Source of the DNA: Halomonas halophila
GTDB lineage: Bacteria; Pseudomonadota; Gammaproteobacteria; Pseudomonadales; Halomonadaceae
Length of the DNA: 7,225 bases
Assembly: GCA_002433675.1 (NCBI GenBank)
Contig: DJIP01000170.1
Coordinates: forward strand, 2,763 to 9,987
Direction of reading: 5' to 3'
Of the stretch, positions 1 to 4,550 are shown one piece after another. The position numbers and the translations under genes are program-made. The notes beneath the pieces are model-generated. The model made no database searches. It was not told where the DNA came from and worked only from the letters and a program-made list of their open reading frames with translations. Within the stretch, counting starts at the first letter, position 1, and the number at the start of each line of letters is the position of its first letter.

Positions 1-569
1 GCGACCTGGGCGACGCCGATGCCGATGGGGCCGGCGCCGACCACCGCCACCAGTTCATCCGCTTCCACCGCGGCCCGGCGCACCGCGTGGGCACCGATGG
101 CCTGGCACTCGATCAGTGCCAGCTCGTCCGGTTCCAGTGCCGGGCAGGCCACCAGATGATCGACCGGAACCTTCAGCCACTCGGCCATGCCGCCATCGCG
201 GTGGACGCCGATCACCTGCATCGCCTGACAGCAGTTGGTCTTGCCGCCTCGGCAGGCACGACACTCGCCACAGTGCAGGTAGGGGATCACGTACACCGGC
301 TGGTGCTCGAGGCGGGCACGGGCCGCCTCGTCTACGTCGTCGGCCAGAGCCTCCACCGTGCCGGCCAGTTCATGCCCCAGCACCCGAGGGTAGTCGAAGT
401 AGGGCTGGTTGCCGCCGAAGGCGTGGATATCGGTGCCGCAGACCCCGATGCGCGAAATGCGCACCAGGGCCTCGCCGCCGGCAAGCTCGGGGCGGGGGCG
501 CTGTTCCAGGGCCATCTGCCCTGGTTCGACGCAGACCGCCACGGTCATTGGCTGGTCGGACTGGCTCAT
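1..569 (-). CDS. Zinc-dependent medium-chain alcohol dehydrogenase, N-terminal part (cut by window edge)
   Basis: NAD(P)-dependent medium-chain dehydrogenase that probably oxidises a secondary hydroxyl of a sugar, polyol or sugar acid in the cytoplasm. About 189 residues are visible. The catalytic zinc ligands appear as GVCGTDIHAFGG (Cys44) and VLGHE (His66, Glu67). The structural zinc loop has Cys100, Cys103, Cys106 and Cys114 (CGECRACRGG), and the zinc/active-site stretch LIECQAIGAHAV carries Glu154. The Rossmann motif GAGPIGIG begins at 178, just before the window ends. The GTDIHAFGG and ECQAIGAH wording resembles the RspB/YjjN group (L-galactonate, L-gulonate or L-idonate 5-dehydrogenases). 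The ATG lies inside the stop codon of the upstream FAH gene (ATGA, 4-bp overlap), which suggests translational coupling and a shared pathway. The family is certain, the substrate is not. Confidence 0.93.
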   Translation of the reverse strand, partial: MSQSDQPMTVAVCVEPGQMALEQRPRPELAGGEALVRISRIGVCGTDIHAFGGNQPYFDYPRVLGHELAGTVEALADDVDEAARARLEHQPVYVIPYLHCGECRACRGGKTNCCQAMQVIGVHRDGGMAEWLKVPVDHLVACPALEPDELALIECQAIGAHAVRRAAVEADELVAVVGAGPIGIGVAQV

Positions 570-1417
570 GCGTCGGAATCCGCCACGACCTTCTGGGTCT
601 GTACCCCGAGGCCCTCGATGCCCAGACGCATGGTCTGGCCGGGACGCAGGAACACCGGCGGATTCTGGCCCAGGCCGACACCAGGCGGCGTGCCGGTGGA
701 GATGACGTCACCAGGCTGCAGGCTCATGAAGCGGCTCAGGTAGCTGATCAGGTAGGCCACCTGATAGACCATGGTGCGGGTATTGCCGTCCTGGTAGCGC
801 TTGCCGTCGACCTCGAGCCACAGGTTCAGCGCCTGGGGATCTTCCACCTCATCCGGGGTCACCAGCCAGGGGCCGAGGGGCCCGAAGGTGTCGCAACCCT
901 TGCCCTTGTCCCAGGTGCCGCTGCGCTCAAGCTGGAATTCCCGCTCGGATACGTCGTTGATCACACAGTAGCCCGCCACGTGCTCGAGGGCGTCGGCTTC
1001 GTCGATATAGCGGCCGCCCTTGCCGATGACCACGCCGAGTTCGACCTCCCAGTCGGTCTTGGTGGAATCGCGGGGGATGATGACGTCGTCGTCGGGGCCG
1101 CAGATGGCGCTGGTCCACTTGTTGAAGATCACCGGCTCTGGCGGCACCTCGGCGCCACTCTCGGCGGCGTGATCGGCGTAGTTGAGGCCGATGCAGATGA
1201 ACTTTCCGACCTGGCCGACGCAGGGGCCGATACGGGTGTCGGCGGGAACCTCGGGCAGGCTTTCCAGATCGAGGCCGGCGATGCGCGCCAGGCTGTCACG
1301 TCCGAGGGCCTCTCCGGCAACGTCGTCGATGACGCCGGAGAGGTCACGGACACGTCCGTTGGCGTCGAGAATACCGGGAGCTTCCTGGCCGAGGGCGCCG
1401 AATCGCAGCAGTTTCAT
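566..1417 (-). CDS. Fumarylacetoacetate hydrolase family protein, probable 2,4-diketo-3-deoxy-sugar-acid hydrolase
   Basis: A 283-residue cytosolic FAH-superfamily enzyme. The N-terminal 65 residues form the small domain, followed by the catalytic FAH fold. Visible hallmarks are GLNYADHAAESG (78-89), the metal-binding DWEVELGVVIG (Glu124 and Glu126), NDVSERE with Asp155 as third metal ligand, KGKGCDTFGPLGPW (171-184) and STGTPPGVG (240-248). Length and motifs fit the group containing 2,4-diketo-3-deoxy-L-fuconate and -L-rhamnonate hydrolases, which release pyruvate and L-lactate. Database names for this group also include ureidoglycolate lyase, usually a misnomer. The start is supported by AAAGGA six bases upstream. 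The BDH2-type SDR immediately upstream is the enzyme expected to make the diketo substrate, so context supports the call. The gene is separated from the SDR by 269 bp that hold an 88-bp repeat array. Confidence 0.9.
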   Translation of the reverse strand: MKLLRFGALGQEAPGILDANGRVRDLSGVIDDVAGEALGRDSLARIAGLDLESLPEVPADTRIGPCVGQVGKFICIGLNYADHAAESGAEVPPEPVIFNKWTSAICGPDDDVIIPRDSTKTDWEVELGVVIGKGGRYIDEADALEHVAGYCVINDVSEREFQLERSGTWDKGKGCDTFGPLGPWLVTPDEVEDPQALNLWLEVDGKRYQDGNTRTMVYQVAYLISYLSRFMSLQPGDVISTGTPPGVGLGQNPPVFLRPGQTMRLGIEGLGVQTQKVVADSDA

Positions 1418-1467
1418 GGGGTGTCCTTTGTCGTTGATTGGATGAATGTTTTTGCTGAGTTGATGGT

Positions 1468-1731
1468 GTTATATCGCGCCGATGTCATCGCTTTGCGTCG
1501 ATCAGTGTGTTCATGCCAGCCAGCCGCCGTCGATGATCTGGCTGGTACCGGTGCCGTTATATCGCGCCGATGTCATCGCTTTGCGTCGATCAGTGTCTTC
1601 ACGTAAGCCAGCCGCCGTCGATGATCTGGCTGGTACCGGTGACGTTATATCGCGCCGATGTCATCGCTTTGCGTCGATCAGTGTCTTCACGCCAGCCAGC
1701 CGCCGTCGATGATCTGGCTTGTACCGGTGGT
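1468..1731 (-). repeat. Three tandem 88-bp direct repeats carrying the SDR 3' end
   Basis: Copies lie at 1468-1555, 1556-1643 and 1644-1731, with an exact 88-bp period and only a handful of substitutions between them. Read on the minus strand, each copy encodes the SDR tail TGTSQIIDGGWL plus one residue (Ala, Thr, Ala), a TGA stop, then about 40 bp of spacer ending in GATATAAC. Only the copy at 1644-1731 is fused to the intact SDR gene; the other two are extra tail copies downstream of its stop. A 7-bp inverted repeat (CCAGCCA/TGGCTGG, for example 1516-1522 with 1539-1545) occurs in the first two copies and is weakened in the third. The TATAAC ending each unit resembles a -10 box, and the last one lies about 50 bp before the FAH start. 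The array looks like recent local duplication. Any regulatory role is inference. Confidence 0.95.
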
Positions 1732-2436
1732 ATACGCCGATTCATCGGAGGCCAGATAGACGGCCAGCGCCGCGATCTCCTCGGGCCTGCCCAGCCGTCC
1801 CATGGGCTGACGGTCGAGGAAGGCCTGGCGCACCTGGGCCTCATCCTGCCCCTGAGCCTCGGCCTGGGCGCGAATACGCTGGGCCAGGGAGGGCGACTCC
1901 ACGGTACCTGGACAGATGGCGTTGCAGCGGATGCCCTGAGTCACGTAGTCCGCCGCCACCGAGCGCGTCAGGCCGATGACGGCAGCCTTGCTGGTGCCGT
2001 AGGCAAAGCGTCCGGCAACACCTTTCAGGCTGCTGGCGACCGACGCCATATTGATGATGCTGCCACCACCGGCCTCCAGCATACCGGGAAGAAAGGTCGA
2101 GATGGTGTGGTACATGGCGGTGACGTTGATCGCCATGGAGCGATCGAAGTCCTCGATGGAGCACTCCAGCAGGCTGCCGCTATGCACGTAACCGGCACAG
2201 TTGAACAGGATGGTCGGTGTCGGAATCTTGGCCCCCAGCTCGGCGATCGCCGCAGGGTCGGTCACATCCAGGGTGTGGCAGCGGACTCCTCGGCGATCTG
2301 CCAGATCCTCGAGCTTGGTAGGATCGAGATCGGTGGCGTGGACCTCCGCGCCTTCGGCGATAAAACGCTCGACGGTGGCGCGACCGATGCCCTGTCCGGC
2401 GGCGGTGATCAAGGCGGTCTTTCCTGACAGACGCAT
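1687..2436 (-). CDS. Short-chain dehydrogenase, BDH2 / 2-keto-3-deoxy-L-fuconate dehydrogenase type
   Basis: A 249-residue classical SDR. The cofactor motif TAAGQGIG spans 11-18, and Asp36 at the end of the second strand (ATDLD) suggests NAD+ preference. NCAG is at 79-82 and the catalytic set appears to be Ser132, Tyr146 and Lys150 (YGTSK). ICPGTVESPS (174-183) and the C-terminal IIDGGW are standard for the family. The sequence closely resembles human BDH2/DHRS6 in the stretch NMASVASSLKGV and in IRCNAICPGTV; bacterial relatives in sugar clusters oxidise 2-keto-3-deoxy-L-fuconate to the 2,4-diketo acid. That product is the substrate expected for the FAH gene downstream. The ATG is preceded by AGGAG five bases upstream. 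Its 3' end is the source of the 88-bp repeat array. The exact sugar acid is inferred. A 3-hydroxybutyrate-type substrate is an alternative but fits the neighbours less well. Confidence 0.92.
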   Translation of the reverse strand: MRLSGKTALITAAGQGIGRATVERFIAEGAEVHATDLDPTKLEDLADRRGVRCHTLDVTDPAAIAELGAKIPTPTILFNCAGYVHSGSLLECSIEDFDRSMAINVTAMYHTISTFLPGMLEAGGGSIINMASVASSLKGVAGRFAYGTSKAAVIGLTRSVAADYVTQGIRCNAICPGTVESPSLAQRIRAQAEAQGQDEAQVRQAFLDRQPMGRLGRPEEIAALAVYLASDESAYTTGTSQIIDGGWLA

Positions 2437-2440
2437 GATG

Positions 2441-2446
2441 TCTCCT
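2441..2446 (-). promoter_or_regulatory. Ribosome binding site of the SDR gene
   Basis: AGGAGA on the minus strand, four bases before the ATG at 2436. It supports that start over any upstream one. Confidence 0.75.
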
Positions 2447-2562
2447 GTTGGCAGGGGCGACAGGGTTGTTGTTATGGCGGCGGAACATCAGGTGTCGTAG
2501 TGACGAAGGCCTGGTGCTCTCCCTCTAACTGAAGCCAGCTGGTGTCGTGGGTTTTCGCTAAC

Positions 2563-2634
2563 TGGTATGACAGGCTGCTAGCATGATGTTATCCGTAGTA
2601 TGGCGCAGGTTGGCTGGATTGCAATTGGCGCCAA
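2563..2634 (-). promoter_or_regulatory. Candidate promoter and operators upstream of the SDR gene
   Basis: On the minus strand a TTGCAA (2624-2619) and CATACT (2602-2597) are 16 bp apart, each matching four of six consensus bases, so this is a weak sigma70-type candidate. About 25-35 bp downstream lies TGTCATACCA (2572-2563), which resembles operator half-sites used by FadR-subfamily GntR regulators of sugar-acid genes. Just upstream are two adjacent palindromes, ATTGCAAT (2618-2625) and a perfect 10-bp TTGGCGCCAA (2625-2634). The position, about 130-200 bp before the SDR start and downstream of an intrinsic terminator, is right for a control region. The specific assignments are inference. 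Confidence 0.35.
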
Positions 2635-2745
2635 GGGCCGACTTTGGTCGCAAAGGATTGAGAGAGCCGGGGTAGCGGAAGATTGCTGATATCAAAGAGC
2701 GGGGATGGATAACGCTGGTCCGCGGGAGGAGGGCGCCGAGAACAT

Positions 2746-2772
2746 AAAAAAAGGCGGCCGGGGAGGGCCGCC
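2746..2772 (-). terminator. Intrinsic terminator, minus strand, with no obvious gene in front of it
   Basis: A perfect 7-bp GC-only stem (2772-2766 with 2759-2753) and 6-nt loop, followed on the minus strand by seven Ts (2752-2746). The nearest convincing gene upstream on this strand, the P460 gene, stops about 630 bp away. The terminator therefore either ends a long P460 3' UTR, belongs to an unrecognised small RNA or small ORF, or is left over from a decayed gene. It also insulates the SDR control region from upstream transcription. Confidence 0.85.
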
Positions 2773-2808
2773 AGGAGGGCAGGGAACGCAAGAAGCATGG
2801 CGGATATT

Positions 2809-2840
2809 GCTGCCGAGAGACATCCTTCTCTCGGGGCAGC
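2809..2840. other. Strong hairpin upstream of the orphan terminator
   Basis: GCTGCCGAGAGA (2809-2820) pairs with TCTCTCGGGGCAGC (2827-2840), giving a 12-bp stem with a 2-nt bulge and a 6-nt loop. It has no T tract on either strand, so it is not a terminator itself. With the terminator at 2746-2772 and smaller hairpins near 2848-2879 and 2920-2936, it makes this minus-strand segment look structured. Confidence 0.6.
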
Positions 2841-2842
2841 GC

Positions 2843-2932
2843 CTATGCCACTTCTGGACTCCGGGGCGAATCCAGTGGCTTGCCGGAAAACGTACCCGCC
2901 AAGGCCATAGGGTGACGCAGGGTCACCGCCAT
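2843..2932 (-). CDS. Possible small ORF or 3' remnant of a lost gene (29 codons), unrecognised
   Basis: A 29-codon ATG frame ends at a TAG about 70 bases before the orphan terminator's stem. Its sequence (MAVTLRHPMALAGTFSGK...) has a natural amino-acid mix. The same frame stays open without a stop back to about 3046, so it could also be the tail of a decayed longer gene. I see no good Shine-Dalgarno site and recognise no family. The only support is the open frame and the terminator behind it, so this is a weak candidate. Confidence 0.2.
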   Translation of the reverse strand: MAVTLRHPMALAGTFSGKPLDSPRSPEVA

Positions 2933-3245
2933 CGCTTCATGCTCGGTGGTGCCAGGTGCTTGTCTTGCTTTACGTCGCGCTGCTGTGCATCTGGCTTTTA
3001 TGTCGCTGGCGATCGCAGAACGCTCTATTCGCGCCGCTGGCTCTGGCTATCGCTATTGCATTGCAACCGATCGCGCTGCAAGTTGCTCGCCCAGCGTTTG
3101 CCAACCTTTCTCTTGATCGCTTGGTAATAGTGGGTGATACGGCACGCCCTTCGGCAGCTTGCGCCAGACGCCCCATCGATTGCGGGCGTCGGGCGTACAC
3201 CAGGAAACGTTTCTACATGGCGCTTGCTTGGGCGTTCTCACGGGC

Positions 3246-3293
3246 GCCGTCACAGCCGCCGTCACAGCCACTTGCATAGGCGCCTTTACAGTC
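3246..3293. repeat. Short 12-bp tandem repeat with a degenerate third copy
   Basis: GCCGTCACAGCC occurs twice head to tail (3246-3257 and 3258-3269). A degraded relative, GCCTTTACAGTC, lies at 3282-3293. The function is unknown; it may mark a slipped-strand expansion in non-coding or decayed sequence. Confidence 0.6.
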
Positions 3294-3322
3294 GCCTTCA
3301 TCGGCGCTGGGTTGCCGATGGT

Positions 3323-3389
3323 CCCCGTTCCTGACAATGACTTCCTGCTTCCTGGCCGATGGTTCAGGCCCTGGACTGTCGGAACGGGG
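3323..3389. repeat. Long inverted repeat just downstream of the cytochrome P460 gene
   Basis: CCCCGTTCCTGACA (3323-3336) is complementary to TGTCGGAACGGGG (3377-3389), a 13-bp stem with one bulged base and a 40-nt loop. It starts 12 bases after the P460 stop on the minus strand. There is no T tract, so it is more likely an mRNA 3'-stabilising structure, or the ends of a small inserted element, than a terminator. Confidence 0.6.
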
Positions 3390-3401
3390 CCAGACAGGCG
3401 A

Positions 3402-4013
3402 TTAGCCGTCGTTGCCAAGCTGGGACTGGGTGCCGCCACCGGCGTCGTCTCCGGCGCCCTTGCCGGCGGTCAATACCGGGTAGTACTGGGTAAAGACGAA
3501 GTCGTCGGCAGCCGCCGCCGCGTGGCAGGCGTTGCAGGCGGCGGTGGGGAAGGGCGCCGCTGTCTCCTTGAGGCTCGAGTGGTCCGGCGTCGAGAAGCTG
3601 TAGTAGGCCCAGTTGCCGGGCTCGTCCGGGAAGTGCTCGCTGCTCTTGATGGTCGCCTCGAGGCCGATGTACTCGCCCATGAAGTAGCCGTTGCCGCTGG
3701 CTGCCTGCTTGCTGCCGACGCTGATCAGCTCCTTGATCATGATGGTGCCATCGCGGAATTCACCGGTCTCCTTCCAGTGATCCCAGCTTTCCGGATCAAT
3801 GTAGACAGCGTGGAACTCGGGAAAAGGTGCCTTGCCGTTGTTCATGTCATTGGGCGTGAGCGGGGTGCCGACGAATACCCATTCGCGGAAGCCGGTGGGG
3901 CGCTTGAGCTCCCCGTCGGTGATTTCGAAGTAGGTCTCGGCGACCGCGTCAAAGGCAATCAGGCTGGCGCCCATGGCGGCGGCGATGGCGGTGAGACGGG
4001 AAATCCTGAGCAT
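3402..4013 (-). CDS. Cytochrome P460 family protein, exported c-type haem protein
   Basis: A 203-residue protein with an N-terminal signal peptide: positive start MLRISR, hydrophobic core, and likely cleavage after AVAE near residue 26. The P460 domain spans roughly 27-181 and contains FREWVFVGTPLTPNDMN (42-58), the conserved DGTIMIKEL stretch (88-96, with Lys94), and the c-type haem attachment motif CNACH (160-164). It ends in FVFTQYYPVL, followed by a Gly/Asp-rich tail of about 20 residues. Known P460 proteins oxidise hydroxylamine or bind NO, and related cytochrome c' beta proteins bind gas ligands; which applies here cannot be told. Some P460s carry a lysine-haem crosslink, and I cannot say whether a lysine here fills that role. 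The start at 4013 is preferred over an in-frame ATG at 4061 because AAGGAGG lies seven bases upstream and the signal peptide then begins correctly. It stands alone between two sugar-acid units. Confidence 0.9.
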   Translation of the reverse strand: MLRISRLTAIAAAMGASLIAFDAVAETYFEITDGELKRPTGFREWVFVGTPLTPNDMNNGKAPFPEFHAVYIDPESWDHWKETGEFRDGTIMIKELISVGSKQAASGNGYFMGEYIGLEATIKSSEHFPDEPGNWAYYSFSTPDHSSLKETAAPFPTAACNACHAAAAADDFVFTQYYPVLTAGKGAGDDAGGGTQSQLGNDG

Positions 4014-4020
4014 GGTCTGT

Positions 4021-4027
4021 CCTCCTT
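4021..4027 (-). promoter_or_regulatory. Strong ribosome binding site deciding the P460 start
   Basis: A full AAGGAGG on the minus strand, seven bases before the ATG at 4013. This is the strongest Shine-Dalgarno match in the window and sets the start at the signal peptide. Confidence 0.85.
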
Positions 4028-4486
4028 GGTCACCGAGGCGCACCTGGATGTATCCATCCACGGGTGCTGCGCTGACGGCGACGAGTCACGGCAAGGGCGG
4101 CGCAGGCTTCTTGGGTGGCCTTTGGCTTGCTCCCTGTCCTTTATCCGGGCCTTGAGGCCCTTGTCTGATGATGGTCGATGTTCGTTGGTCCCCTCGCTCG
4201 CGTGAGTGCAGCGATGTCGTTTCTGGTCGTGTTCCTGACCCTGCGTTGTTCCTGACCTTGCGTTGTTTCTGACCTTGCGTTCGCTATGCAACACGCCTTG
4301 GGCAGGAAAGGCTCCATAAGCAAGAACAACCGTCATATGTCGATACACTGACTGACATCGGCGGGAGGGGTCCTGAAGGTATATGTCAGGGCCATGTCAC
4401 TCGCCATGTCCGGCGCGGGAACTCGCATACCGCATGCGCGAATGCTTGAGTAGCAGCGCGTAATGGCACAGTCGCGAGTCTGAAAC
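4028..4486. other. Intergenic leader upstream of the P460 gene
   Basis: No convincing gene. It contains a 6-bp hairpin GGGCCT/AGGCCC (4147-4160), three 17-bp tandem repeats (4231-4281), and a cluster of ATGTC/GACAT elements between 4337 and 4410, including the 8-bp direct repeat GCCATGTC at 4391 and 4403. The promoter of the P460 gene must lie here if the gene is independently transcribed, as the terminator at 4487-4512 implies, but I cannot pick a convincing -35/-10 pair. Confidence 0.5.
4231..4281. repeat. Three 17-bp tandem repeats upstream of the P460 gene
   Basis: GTTCCTGACCCTGCGTT (4231-4247), GTTCCTGACCTTGCGTT (4248-4264) and GTTTCTGACCTTGCGTT (4265-4281) follow one another without spacing and differ by one or two bases. 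On the minus strand the core reads AACGCAAGGTCAG. The array lies 218-268 bp before the P460 start. The period is not a multiple of three, so it is probably non-coding. Iterated protein-binding sites or a slippage product are both possible. Confidence 0.85.
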
Positions 4487-4512
4487 AAAAAAAGCCTCGC
4501 CGAGGGCGAGGC
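4487..4512 (-). terminator. Intrinsic terminator of the FAD dehydrogenase / XylX-like unit
   Basis: GCCTCGCC (4494-4501) and GGCGAGGC (4505-4512) form a perfect 8-bp stem with a 3-nt loop, followed by seven Ts on the minus strand (4493-4487). It lies 38 bp after the XylX-like stop codon, so it ends that transcription unit before the P460 gene. Confidence 0.93.
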
Positions 4513-4550
4513 AGAAGGGAGATGTCGGTTCGTGCGGGTCTTGCGTGGTG

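Larger units (their letters stand above)
2773..3322. other. Intergenic stretch without a convincing gene
   Basis: Frames are open here on both strands, but they overlap each other, have poor codon use, lack ribosome binding sites and match no family I recognise. Base composition is visibly less GC-rich than in the flanking genes. The stretch contains hairpins, a 12-bp tandem repeat and the small ORF listed separately. It may be decayed coding sequence, since one minus frame (about 3200-3053, containing RNRWGVWRKLPKGVPYHPLL) looks protein-like before running into a stop. Confidence 0.4.

Noticed and set aside
116..1606. A 496-codon plus-strand open frame, with a 218-codon one overlapping it at 87-743
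   Set aside because: Both lie antisense to the alcohol dehydrogenase and FAH genes, which show clear family motifs on the minus strand. Long antisense frames are expected in GC-rich genes.
1468..1731. CRISPR array or integron attC array as an explanation of the 88-bp repeats
   Set aside because: The units abut with no unique spacers, and they contain coding sequence of the neighbouring gene. There is no cas or integrase gene nearby.
1599..1844. An 81-codon minus frame ending in a second SDR-like tail
   Set aside because: It is an out-of-frame reading of the SDR that slips into the duplicated tail copy. It has no start signal and the first two-thirds is nonsense relative to the SDR.
1570..2427. 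A 285-codon plus-strand frame across the repeats and the SDR
   Set aside because: It is antisense to the SDR, starts within the repeat array and has no recognisable domain.
2558..2798. Two overlapping minus frames with signal-peptide-like starts (2791 and 2798)
   Set aside because: Both begin upstream of, and read through, the intrinsic terminator stem and T tract, and continue through the SDR control region.
2956..3279. A 107-codon plus-strand frame starting with a hydrophobic, membrane-like segment
   Set aside because: It has a GTG start without a ribosome binding site, the sequence after residue 50 is disordered and Arg/Ser-rich, and it competes with open frames on the other strand.
4147..4160. 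GGGCCT/AGGCCC hairpin as a terminator
   Set aside because: The stem is only 6 bp, there is no T tract on either strand, and no gene ends there.
3159..4205. A 348-codon plus-strand frame
   Set aside because: Most of it is antisense to the P460 gene; only the short upstream part is intergenic and it matches nothing.
3959..4348. A 129-codon minus frame through the 17-bp repeats into the P460 start
   Set aside because: It overlaps the P460 signal-peptide region in another frame, is rich in Arg, Ser and His, and crosses repeats whose 17-bp period would not preserve a frame.
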